Source of the DNA: DASYYE01 sp035946955
GTDB lineage: Bacteria; Actinomycetota; Actinomycetes; Streptosporangiales; Streptosporangiaceae
Direction of reading: 5' to 3'
NCBI GenBank assembly: GCA_035946955.1
Contig: DASYYE010000367.1
Location: 1-10,623 of the forward strand
DNA length: 10,623 nt
Position numbers and translations under genes: made by a program. Positions 1 through 6,376 of the stretch are shown here, piece by piece; within the stretch, counting starts at the first letter, position 1, and each line of letters opens with the position of its first letter. The notes beneath the pieces are model-generated. The model did no database searches. It had not been told where the DNA came from and was given only the letters and a program-made list of their open reading frames with translations.

Positions 1-1
1 T

Positions 2-1917
2 CAGATGGCGCTCCCAGGGACCACCATCCAGAGCTGGCACCCCAGTGCCGAATACACCTATGACTGGTACGCGATCGTAACGGACAGCGCAGGGCACTCG
101 AGCAAGAAGCCAAAGGCCATGTGCTACTTCACGTTCGAACCCAACGGCCCGGCCGCTCCGACGATCAGCGTGCCCAGCACCGGCGTACTTGGACAGCAGA
201 TCACTGCGTCATTCAGTACCCCCGGCTGTGGCGGCACAACCGGCCCATGCCCGGTCAGCTACACCTTTGGGGAAAGCGGCATTGCCTTTTACAGCGTCCC
301 AGCCAACTCAAGTGGCAGCTGGAGGGGGAACATCCTCCTCAGGCTACTGGGGCCCGAAACACTCGATGTCAGGGTGTCGGACCGGGCGGAAACCTCAGCA
401 GCCCTACCAGCGCCCCTATCGCTGTCATTCGGCCAGCGACCGCCTACAAGGACGGGTACTTCACTGGTGGGCGTTACCCCGACGTGCTCCTCACAGGCAG
501 CGGGCCCACGCCCAGTCTCTGGCTCTACCCTGGCACCGGCAACGGGCGGCTAGGCACAGCCATCGACATAGGGAGCTTGGGTACTGGCATCGGCTCCGAC
601 GGTGGTCCCGCTGATTGGTCAGGCACAGAAGTCCTGCACGGCGACCTCACGGGCAATCGTGTCCAAGACGTACTCGCGTACTACCCCGCGCACAACGTCG
701 GCCAGCTTATCGGCGGGAGCAATGCCTTCCCGCTCGCCCCTTTCACCGAGAATCTCTGGAGCATGCTTCCATCGGGCAATCCCCCCCTCCAACTAGTCGC
801 TGCCGGCAACGCCAGCCAGCAGAACACGGGTATCTCGGACCTCATTGGCGTTGTAGCCAATACCACGGGCTATGAACTCGACCTGTACACGAGTTTTGTC
901 CCCGCCGGCTACTCGCAGGCCTCAACGCTGTCGGCTGCCTCCCCGGACGGGAGTCCGACCGACTGGAACGACTACACACTGGCAACCGCGCAGCCCGGCA
1001 ACGATGCCAGCAGCACCGTGCTGTTCGCTCTCGACAAGTCCACCGGTGCCCTGTACGAGTCCACCAATCCGACGCACTCCACCACGGCCCTGATCGGCAC
1101 ACCTGGCACCTGGACTGGACTCACCGTCCCGTGGGGTCCCACCCCGCCCCAACTGGTTTCCGCGGACATCAATGCAGCCGGGCAGACCGAACTGTGGACC
1201 GTCTCAGGGCAATCAGCCACGGCCTACACGCTGAGCGGCGCCACGCTGACCCAGGAGGCCAAGCCATCCTCTGTTGCCCGTCCCGCTGACGAGTGGCCTC
1301 TCACTGGTAGCGGCCTTGACACCACCGGCGGCAACTCCCTGGGCTTCAGCGCCAGCGGGGTCGGCTGGACGGGTGACAGCTTCTTCCTCACCGCAGCCGA
1401 CCTGGATGGCCGGACCGGTTATCTCGCCCCGCCCGCCAGCACTATCAGCGCCACGGTACGCACTCCGCGCCTGTCCGTCTGGTTCCGGACTGCTGCGCCT
1501 GGCGGGGTGATCGCCTCAGTCCAAAGCCACGCCATCTCCTCCGGCGCGTCAACAACGGCGAGCTACAACCCGCTGATGTACGTCGGCACTGACGGCAAGT
1601 TCTATGCGCAATGGCCAAACGGCGGCATCACCCCCGTCGTCTCTACCAATCCTGTCGATAACGGGAACTGGCACCATGCCGTCCTCACCGCCACCACCGC
1701 CGACTCCGGCAGCCAGTCCCTTTACCTCGACGGCAGGCGCGTAGGAACCCTGAAGGGTGCAGTCAGCCTGTCCCAGACAAACCCCACGCACCTCACCTTC
1801 GGGACCGGCTACATCGGCGGGGACTGGCCTTCCGAACCCCACAACCAGCCTGGCAGCACCACGGGCTACCTGGACTACTTCCAGGGCCAGCTAGCTGAGA
1901 TCACCTACTCCCACTGA
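2..1917 (+). pseudogene. Secreted-type LamG-domain protein, 5' end outside window, apparent frameshift
   Basis: The reading frame is open from the left window edge in frame 2, so the true start and any signal peptide lie outside. Bases 2-388 encode an Ig/fibronectin-like beta-rich stretch (YTYDWYAIVTDSAG, ending DVRVSDRA) with three Cys. The continuation GNLSSPTSAPI is in frame 1 from 388, so one base seems missing. From about 430 to 1270 there are repeated Gly/Asp/Trp-rich blocks, for example HGDLTGNRVQDVLAYYP, like FG-GAP/VCBS propeller blades. From about 1290 to the TGA at 1915-1917 there is a LamG-like domain, with NWHHAVLTA near 1665, then LYLDGRRVGTL and YFQGQLAEI. Such proteins are usually exported and are thought to bind carbohydrate or other polymers; no catalytic motif is visible. 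The gene is unrelated to the neighbouring cluster and convergent with it. The frameshift may be a real lesion or a sequence error; if it is an error, this is an intact CDS. Confidence 0.72.
386..391 (+). other. Apparent -1 frameshift point in the LamG gene
   Basis: Frame 2 reads V-S-D-R-A up to 388, then turns into low-complexity shadow sequence that stops at 553. Frame 1 is an Arg/His/Trp-rich shadow before 388 and becomes convincing protein (G-N-L-S-S-P-T-S-A-P) from 388. Adding one G inside GCGGAAAC restores the common beta-sandwich ending VSDRAGN. No heptameric slippery site of the X XXY YYZ type is in register, so programmed frameshifting is unlikely. Confidence 0.7.
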
Positions 1918-1927
1918 CCCGGAAGGA

Positions 1928-1947
1928 ACCGGCCGCCGACAGCCGGT
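1928..1947. terminator. Short hairpin between convergent genes, weak bidirectional terminator candidate
   Basis: ACCGGC (1928-1933) and GCCGGT (1942-1947) form a perfect 6-bp stem with an 8-base loop. It sits in the 29-bp gap between the LamG gene stop (1917) and the cimA stop (1947-1949), with its right arm touching the cimA stop codon. There is no T-run on either side. Location is the main support; the hairpin is short enough to occur by chance in GC-rich DNA. Confidence 0.35.
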
Positions 1948-3554
1948 CAGTCCACGCGCTCGTCCGGGACATACCCGGCCCGCAGCAGCGCATAGGTGAC
2001 TGCCTCCTCCAGCGCGCGCCAGGACGCGGCCACGATGTTCTCGTCCACGCCCACGGTGCTCCAGCCGCTGTGGGCGGGGTCGCTCGTGTCGCGCGACTCG
2101 ATCAGCACCCGGGTCACCGCGCCGGTGCCGTGTGAGCCCTCCAGGATGCGGACCTTGTAGTCGGTCAGCTCCACCTGGGCCAGGTCAGGGTAGAGCCGCT
2201 CCAGGGCTAGGCGCAGCGCGTTGTCCAGCGCGTTGACCGGTCCGTTGCCCTCGCCGGTGGCGATGGTCCGCTCCCCCTTGGCCAGCAGCTTGACCGTGGC
2301 CTCGCTGACCACCTGCCCGTCGGCGCGGCGTTCCACGATCACCCGCCAGGACTCGACCCGGAAGTGGCGCAGCCGCTGCCCTGCCAGCTCGTCACGCAAC
2401 AGCAACTCGAACGACGCGTCGGCCGCCTCGAACGTGTGGCCACTGGCTTCCAGGGCCTTGACCCGTTCGACCACCCGCCCCGCCAGTTCCTTGTCCGCCA
2501 GGTCGTAGCCGAGCTGGGCGCCCTTGATCTCGACCGAGGCCCGCCCGGCCATGTCCGAGACGAGCATCCGCATGTCGTTGCCGACCCTGGCGGGGTCGAC
2601 GTGCTGGTACAGCATGGGGTCGACTTTGACCGCCGAGGCGTGCAGCCCGGCCTTGTGCGCGAACGCAGAGAACCCGACATAGGGCTGGTGGGCATTGGGG
2701 GCGATGTTGGTGACCTCGCTGATCGCGTGCGCGACGCGGCTCATCTCCGCCATGCAGCCGACCGGGAGCACCTCGCGGCCGTGCTTGAGCTGGAGCCCGG
2801 CGACCACGCTGAACAGGTTGGCATTGCCGGTCCGCTCGCCGTAGCCGTTGGCGGTGCCCTGGACGTGGCTCGCGCCCGCCTCCACGGCCAGCAGGGTGTT
2901 GGCGACAGCGCACGCGGCGTCGTCATGGCAGTGGATGCCAAGCCTGGCCCCGGTCGCTGCCGACACCGCGTGCACCACGTCTCCTATCTGGCTGGGCAGC
3001 ATGCCGCCATTGGTGTCGCACAGCGCGACCACCTCGGCGCCGGCCTCGGCGGCGGTGCGCACCACCTCCAGCGCGTAGGCGGGGTTGGACAAGTACCCGT
3101 CGAAGAAGTGCTCGGCGTCGAGGAACACGCGCTGCCCCTCGGCACGCAGGTGGCTGACCGTGTCGGCGATCATTGCGAGGTTCTCCTCCAGCGTGGTCCG
3201 CAGAGCCGCGACCACGTGGCGGTCGTGGCTCTTGGCCACCAGCGTGACCACCGGGGCCCCGGACTCGCGCAAGGCGGCCACCTGCGGGTCGGTACCCGCA
3301 GTCGTCCCTGGCCGGCGGGTGGCGCCGAACGCGGCGAGCTGAGCGTGACGCAGGTCCAGCTCAGAGCGCGCCCGGCGGAAGAACTCGGTGTCCTTGGGGA
3401 TCGCCCCGGGCCAGCCGCCCTCGATGAAACCGACGCCGAACTCGTCGAGCTGCCGCGAGATGGCGAGCTTGTCAGCGACCGTGAGGTGCAGGCCCTCCTG
3501 TTGGGCCCCGTCTCGCAGGGTGGTGTCGTAGACGTGGAACGCATCGTCGAGCAT
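1947..3554 (-). CDS. cimA: (R)-citramalate synthase
   Basis: The 535-residue protein condenses pyruvate with acetyl-CoA to (R)-citramalate, the first step of the threonine-independent route to 2-oxobutyrate and isoleucine. The N-terminal TIM barrel (about 5-275) has the family LRDGAQQEG motif (13-21), the metal-site HCHDD (208-212) and GERTGNANL (239-247), followed by FAHKAGLHASA (298-308). A C-terminal regulatory dimer domain of the LeuA type covers about 400-530. Length and the GAQQEG motif fit the CimA branch better than LeuA, which is typically longer in actinobacteria and carries LRDGNQ. The ATG at 3552-3554 is the first start after an in-frame TAG; only a weak Shine-Dalgarno (GAGAACGGA) precedes it. 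It is the last gene of the cluster and has its own Ile-codon attenuator just upstream. LeuA is the main alternative, but less likely. Confidence 0.92.
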   Translation of the reverse strand: MLDDAFHVYDTTLRDGAQQEGLHLTVADKLAISRQLDEFGVGFIEGGWPGAIPKDTEFFRRARSELDLRHAQLAAFGATRRPGTTAGTDPQVAALRESGAPVVTLVAKSHDRHVVAALRTTLEENLAMIADTVSHLRAEGQRVFLDAEHFFDGYLSNPAYALEVVRTAAEAGAEVVALCDTNGGMLPSQIGDVVHAVSAATGARLGIHCHDDAACAVANTLLAVEAGASHVQGTANGYGERTGNANLFSVVAGLQLKHGREVLPVGCMAEMSRVAHAISEVTNIAPNAHQPYVGFSAFAHKAGLHASAVKVDPMLYQHVDPARVGNDMRMLVSDMAGRASVEIKGAQLGYDLADKELAGRVVERVKALEASGHTFEAADASFELLLRDELAGQRLRHFRVESWRVIVERRADGQVVSEATVKLLAKGERTIATGEGNGPVNALDNALRLALERLYPDLAQVELTDYKVRILEGSHGTGAVTRVLIESRDTSDPAHSGWSTVGVDENIVAASWRALEEAVTYALLRAGYVPDERVD

Positions 3555-3598
3555 GGCGTCGTCCGTTCTCTAGGGTCTTCGTGCACCTGCCGCCGCAT

Positions 3599-3632
3599 AA
3601 GAAAAGACCCCTCGCAAGGGTGCGAGAGGTCT
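3599..3632 (-). terminator. Rho-independent attenuator terminator in the cimA leader
   Basis: On the transcript strand AGACCTCTCGCA (3632-3621) pairs with TGCGAGGGGTCT (3616-3605) over 12 bp, with one G-U pair and a 4-base loop, followed at once by TTTTCTT. This is the only classical stem-plus-U-run terminator I found in the window. It lies about 50 bases before the cimA ATG and just after the Ile-codon leader peptide. It therefore acts on cimA transcription rather than ending ilvE. The terminator arm also has an alternative 7-bp partner (AAGACCC, 3579-3573) downstream, near the cimA start. Confidence 0.88.
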
Positions 3633-3681
3633 GCGCGTCGGCGGGTGCGGGCCGTCCGTGGCCTGCTAGCTGCCGACGCGC
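3633..3681 (-). promoter_or_regulatory. Pause hairpin of the cimA attenuator
   Basis: GCGCGTCGGC (3681-3672) pairs perfectly with GCCGACGCGC (3642-3633): a 10-bp GC-rich stem with a loop of about 29 bases. Its 5' arm lies inside the leader-peptide codons, starting 5 bases after the third Ile codon. Its 3' arm abuts the terminator stem. This is the geometry of the 1:2 hairpin of a ribosome-controlled attenuator. I did not find a strong pairing between the 3' arm and the terminator, so the antitermination step is unresolved. Confidence 0.72.
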
Positions 3682-3710
3682 CTGCCGATAATAATCCGGC
3701 CGGACGTCAC
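3666..3710 (-). CDS. cimA leader peptide with three Ile codons (attenuation)
   Basis: GTG to TAG gives a 14-residue peptide, MTSGRIIIGRRVGS. It carries ATT ATT ATC in a row, immediately before a pause hairpin and a terminator. Two ATT codons in tandem are unusual in this GC-rich DNA, where Ile is mostly ATC. Leader-peptide attenuation of BCAA genes is known in actinobacteria, for example Corynebacterium glutamicum ilvBNC. A run of Ile alone fits cimA, whose product is committed to isoleucine. No Shine-Dalgarno precedes the GTG; leaderless translation is plausible, because an AACAAT -10-like box lies 7 bases upstream. A longer in-frame GTG start further upstream cannot be excluded. The peptide itself probably has no function beyond being translated. 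Confidence 0.78.
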   Translation of the reverse strand: MTSGRIIIGRRVGS

Positions 3711-3717
3711 GAGACTG

Positions 3718-3723
3718 ATTGTT
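3718..3723 (-). promoter_or_regulatory. Possible -10 box for a leaderless cimA leader transcript
   Basis: The transcript strand has AACAAT (4 of 6 matches to TATAAT, including the key A and final T), ending 7 bases before the GTG of the leader peptide. Transcription would then start at the GTG itself. No good -35 is seen 17-18 bases upstream (CTGCGC is poor). The box overlaps an imperfect palindrome, GTTTCACATGCTGAAC (3721-3736). Read-through from ilvE is the alternative. Confidence 0.3.
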
Positions 3724-3792
3724 TCACATGCTGAACCATGGCGCAGCCAGACCACCCCGCCAGGCAAAGGAGCCCGCCACCCGCCACTCCTA

Positions 3793-3822
3793 TCTTGCTG
3801 TTATCAACTCTTGCTGTTATCA
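3793..3822. repeat. Tandem direct repeat, 14 bp with 2-bp spacer
   Basis: TCTTGCTGTTATCA occurs at 3793-3806 and again, identical, at 3809-3822, a 16-bp period. It is AT-richer than its surroundings and lies about 85-115 bases upstream of the cimA leader peptide. It could be a paired protein-binding site or a simple slippage duplication. Confidence 0.8.
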
Positions 3823-3911
3823 GCGTCTTTGGCGGTAGGAGCAGAGCGCCCAGGGTGTGTACGGCGGGCGGATGAGCGGAGGTTATGTAAACGAAGGGGC
3901 GGCGCAGAAAC

Positions 3912-5024
3912 TCAGCAGATCTTGTGCATCCAGCCGTAGGGGTCCGGACGCTGGCCGACCTGGATGCCGAGGAGTTCCTCACGCAGGCGCATGGTCACCG
4001 GCCCCGGCGAGCCATCACCGATGACCCACTGCTGGGTGGCGCCCGCCACGGCGCCCACTGGGGTGACGACGGCGGCGGTGCCGCAGGCGAAGACCTCGGT
4101 CAGCGCACCAGACTCGCAGTCGGCCCGCCACTGCTCCACAGAGACCGTGCCCTGCTCGGCAGGGATGCCGAGGTCGGGGGCCAGGGTGAGCAGGGAGTCG
4201 CGGGTGATCCCGGGCAGCAGGGTCCCGGTCAGTGCGGGTGTCATGACCCTCGCCTGCGTGCCGGAGCCGTAGACGAAGAACAGGTTCATCCCGCCCATCT
4301 CCTCGACCCAGCGGTGCTCCAGCGCGTCCAGCCAGACCACCTGGTCGCAGCCGTGTTCCAGCGCCTGCTGCTGCCCGGCGAAGGCGGCCGCATAGTTGCC
4401 GCCGCACTTGGCCTCGCCGGTCCCGCCCGGGGCCGCGCGGGTGAAGTCCTCTGACAGCCACACCTTCACGGGCTTGACCCCGCTCTGGAAGTAGCTGCCC
4501 GCGGGCGAGGCGATGACCGCGAACAGGTAGTCCTGCGCGGGCTGGTTGATGCCGAGCCCCACCTGGGTCGCGATCATGAAAGGCCGCAGGTAGAGGCTCT
4601 GCCCGTCACCGGCAGGCACCCAGTCCCTGTCCTGGGCCACGAGCAGTTCGAGGGCACGCACGAAGGCGTCCTCGGGCAGCGTGGGCATGGCCAGCCGACG
4701 TGCCGAGTTGGCGAACCTCGCCGCATTGGCACCCGGCCGGAACGCCGCGACCGAGTCGCCCGCCTGCCGGTACGCCTTCAGGCCCTCGAAGATCTCCTGG
4801 CCGTAGTGCAGGACGGACGTTGCCGGGTCCAGCGTGAGCGGCCCGTACGGACAGACGCGGGCGTCATGCCAGCCCTGGCTGGCCGACCAGCGGATGGTGA
4901 CCATGTGGTCGGTGAAGACTGACCCGAACTTCGGCTCGGCCAGGATGGCCTCGCGTTCGGCCGTGGGCACGGGGTGGTCGCTGGCCGCGACCTCGAACTC
5001 GATCTCGGGGTTGGCGCTGGTCAT
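3912..5024 (-). CDS. ilvE: Branched-chain amino acid aminotransferase
   Basis: This 370-residue, fold-type IV PLP enzyme catalyses the last step of Ile, Val and Leu synthesis, moving the amino group from glutamate to the 2-oxo acids. Visible marks are HYGQEIFEGLKAY (73-85), the PLP lysine in GEAKCGGNYAA (Lys206), EEMGGMN (241-247, class IV signature), TGTLLPGITRDSLL (266-279) and the phosphate-binding GTAAVV (315-320). Length is normal for the bacterial BCAT group II/eukaryotic-like form. The ATG at 5022-5024 is preceded by a strong Shine-Dalgarno (AAGGAAGGA, 8 bases away). It follows leuB by 108 bases, a gap that has a perfect hairpin and a direct repeat, so it may be read from the leuB transcript or from a local promoter. 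D-amino acid transaminase is excluded by length and motifs. Confidence 0.95.
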   Translation of the reverse strand: MTSANPEIEFEVAASDHPVPTAEREAILAEPKFGSVFTDHMVTIRWSASQGWHDARVCPYGPLTLDPATSVLHYGQEIFEGLKAYRQAGDSVAAFRPGANAARFANSARRLAMPTLPEDAFVRALELLVAQDRDWVPAGDGQSLYLRPFMIATQVGLGINQPAQDYLFAVIASPAGSYFQSGVKPVKVWLSEDFTRAAPGGTGEAKCGGNYAAAFAGQQQALEHGCDQVVWLDALEHRWVEEMGGMNLFFVYGSGTQARVMTPALTGTLLPGITRDSLLTLAPDLGIPAEQGTVSVEQWRADCESGALTEVFACGTAAVVTPVGAVAGATQQWVIGDGSPGPVTMRLREELLGIQVGQRPDPYGWMHKIC

Positions 5025-5041
5025 CGTTGTCCTTCCTTACC

Positions 5042-5058
5042 ACCCGGCGCAGCCGGGT
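5042..5058 (-). promoter_or_regulatory. Perfect 7-bp hairpin just upstream of the ilvE ribosome binding site
   Basis: ACCCGGC (5042-5048), loop GCA, GCCGGGT (5052-5058). The stem ends only a few bases before the ilvE Shine-Dalgarno and 17 bases before its ATG. There is no U-run, so it is more likely an mRNA structure (processing, stability or translation) than a terminator. Confidence 0.5.
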
Positions 5059-5100
5059 CACTCGGGCCGGCTCCGTTGCCAGCCCGATGCACACCATGGT

Positions 5101-5131
5101 CTATGACGTGCCCTGGGCGCGCACTATGACG
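5101..5131. repeat. 8-bp direct repeat in the leuB-ilvE gap
   Basis: CTATGACG occurs at 5101-5108 and 5124-5131, 23 bp apart (about two helical turns), just after the leuB stop codon. The repeats are AT-richer than the flanks. This could be a regulator site before ilvE or chance. Confidence 0.45.
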
Positions 5132-5132
5132 C

Positions 5133-6179
5133 CTACCCTGCCGCCCGCTCGGCGATGTCGTCGCCGACTTCCGCGGTCGAGCGGGCCGCCCAGGCTCCCT
5201 GACGCTCGAGGAGGTCTTCGGCAGCCGCCTGTTCGATGCGCGCCGCCTGGGAGGTCAGCCCGAGGTGCTCGCACATCATGGCGGCCGACAGGATGGCTGC
5301 CGTGGGGTCGGCCTTCTGCTGCCCGGCGATGTCCGGCGCGCTGCCATGCACGGGCTCGAACATGGAGGGGGTGGTCCGCTGCGGGTTGATGTTCCCGCTC
5401 GCCGCGAGCCCGATCCCCCCGGCTACGGCCGCGCCGAGGTCGGTGAGGATGTCCCCGAAGAGGTTGTCGGTCACGACCACGTCGAACCGCTCGGGCGCAG
5501 TGACCATGAACATGCACGCCGCGTCCACGTGGCAGTAGTCCACGGTCACGTCGGGGTAGCGCTCGGCCAGCCCGTCCACCGTGCGCTGCCACAGGTCGCC
5601 CGCGTAGGTCAGGACATTGGTCTTGTGGACCAGGGTGAGGTGCTTGCGCGCTCTCTGGGTGGCAAGCGCAAACGCGAACTCGGCCGTCCGGCCCGCTCCG
5701 TAGGCGGTGTTGAGGCTTTCCTGGGTGGCGACCTCCGCCGGTGTCCCCCGGCGCAGCACCCCGCCCGCGCCCGCGTACGGGCCCTCGGTCCCTTCGCGGA
5801 CCACGACCATGTTGACTGACTCCGGCCTGACCCCGGCCAGTGGCGAGGCCACGCCCGGGTACACCCGGACGGGCCGGAGGTTCACATAGTGGTCGAGTTC
5901 GAACCGCAGCCGCAGCAGCAGCCCCCGCTCGAGCACACCGCTGGGGACGCTCGGATCGCCGACCGCCCCCAGCAGGATCGCGTCCTGGCCGCGGATCTCG
6001 GCCAGGACGGAGTCGGGCAGGGTCTCGCCGGTGCGGTGCCAGCGCCGCGCCCCGAGGTCGTAGTCGGTCTCATCGACCTTGACGTCGACCGCGCGCAGCA
6101 CCTTGAGGGCCTGCGCGATGACCTCGGGACCGATGCCGTCGCCGCCGATCACGGCTAGCTTGACTGCGGAAGTTGCCAT
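5133..6179 (-). CDS. leuB: 3-isopropylmalate dehydrogenase
   Basis: This 348-residue NAD-dependent beta-decarboxylating dehydrogenase converts 3-isopropylmalate to 2-oxoisocaproate in leucine synthesis. In the citramalate route it also turns 3-methylmalate into 2-oxobutyrate. The N-terminus has AVIGGDGIGPEV (9-20). Substrate-binding Arg lie in LLRLRFELDHYVNLRPVR (88-105) and VVREGTEGPY (126-135), with catalytic Tyr135 and Lys186 (VHKTNV). Metal-binding Asp lie in HVDAACMF (Asp219) and in the family signature NLFGDILTDLG (239-249; Asp243, Asp247), with SGNINP after it. The short VHGSAPDIAGQQKADP block (277-292) fits NAD use. The ATG at 6177-6179 has an AAGG ribosome binding site lying in a tandem repeat. 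It starts 18 bases after the small ORF that follows serA. Isocitrate or tartrate dehydrogenase is less likely given the genome context. Confidence 0.94.
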   Translation of the reverse strand: MATSAVKLAVIGGDGIGPEVIAQALKVLRAVDVKVDETDYDLGARRWHRTGETLPDSVLAEIRGQDAILLGAVGDPSVPSGVLERGLLLRLRFELDHYVNLRPVRVYPGVASPLAGVRPESVNMVVVREGTEGPYAGAGGVLRRGTPAEVATQESLNTAYGAGRTAEFAFALATQRARKHLTLVHKTNVLTYAGDLWQRTVDGLAERYPDVTVDYCHVDAACMFMVTAPERFDVVVTDNLFGDILTDLGAAVAGGIGLAASGNINPQRTTPSMFEPVHGSAPDIAGQQKADPTAAILSAAMMCEHLGLTSQAARIEQAAAEDLLERQGAWAARSTAEVGDDIAERAAG

Positions 6180-6186
6180 GCGCGTA

Positions 6187-6204
6187 CCTTACTGGCCTTA
6201 CTGG
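6187..6204 (-). repeat. Tandem 9-bp duplication over the small-ORF stop and leuB ribosome binding site
   Basis: CCTTACTGG is repeated head to tail (6187-6195, 6196-6204). On the transcript strand each unit is CCAGTAAGG. The upstream unit supplies the TAA stop of the small ORF; the downstream unit supplies the AAGG Shine-Dalgarno of leuB. Confidence 0.75.
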
Positions 6205-6365
6205 TCACGCGAGGGGCTGGCGTCGCCCCCGTTGTCGCGACGGTCCAGCGCGACCTGCAGCGCGTCAGCGGCGGGACGGCGGGGCCGGACGCGCCGCGCC
6301 GGGCGGGTCACTTCCTGCTCGGGTGCCCGGGCCTCGGGCCGGTTGTATTCGTACATGTCATACAT
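6198..6365 (-). CDS. Small hypothetical protein between serA and leuB
   Basis: This is a 55-residue ORF that is easy to miss because of its length. The ATG at 6363-6365 follows the serA stop by 11 bases, with an AGGGGG Shine-Dalgarno that starts inside the serA TAG. It stops with TAA 18 bases before leuB, so it fills the gap exactly in an operon-like way. Third codon positions are mostly G or C. The protein starts MYDMYEYNRPEARAPE: a Tyr/acidic N-terminus, then an Arg/Pro-rich middle (RPARRVRPRRP, 21-31; 11 Arg in total), a short possible helix (ADALQVALDRRD, 33-44) and a Gly/Asp/Ser tail. There is no signal peptide, membrane segment, Cys or known motif. I do not recognise it and assign no function. 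It may be a real small protein or serve only to couple translation of leuB to serA. Confidence 0.62.
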   Translation of the reverse strand: MYDMYEYNRPEARAPEQEVTRPARRVRPRRPAADALQVALDRRDNGGDASPSRDQ

Positions 6366-6376
6366 GGGATACCCCC

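Larger units (their letters stand above)
3711..3911 (-). other. Intergenic region between ilvE and the cimA attenuator
   Basis: The full cimA-ilvE gap is 357 bases. Its cimA-proximal part is the attenuator. The remaining 201 bases hold a possible -10 box, a 16-base palindrome-like element (3721-3736) and a tandem direct repeat (3793-3822). They also hold 6-bp complementary blocks, CCGCCA then CTCCTA (3781-3792) and TGGCGG then TAGGAG (3830-3841), that bracket the repeat. I see no terminator after ilvE and no convincing ORF: a 10-codon ATG ORF (3707-3739) ends on the leader GTG but has no ribosome binding site. Confidence 0.5.

Noticed and set aside
386..391. Programmed -1 ribosomal frameshift in the LamG gene
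   Set aside because: The 0-frame heptamer is G GCG GAA, which does not allow tandem slippage, and no following hairpin of note was seen; a simple base loss explains it better.
3605..3632. Terminator assigned to the end of ilvE
   Set aside because: It lies about 280 bases past the ilvE stop and directly after an Ile-codon leader ORF, so attenuation of cimA is the better reading.
2364..3734. 456-codon plus-strand ORF opposite cimA
   Set aside because: It is a shadow of high-GC cimA codons: composition is Arg/Gly/Val/His-rich without domains, and cimA on the other strand has full family motifs.
3707..3982. 91-codon minus-strand ORF from the ilvE 3' end into the gap
   Set aside because: Starts inside ilvE out of frame with no ribosome binding site; its last ten codons are discussed as an overlapping mini-ORF only.
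4864..5097. 77-codon minus-strand ORF starting in the leuB-ilvE gap (begins MVCIGLATEP)
   Set aside because: Most of it is an out-of-frame shadow of ilvE; the start has no ribosome binding site and there is no BCAA codon run to suggest a leader peptide.
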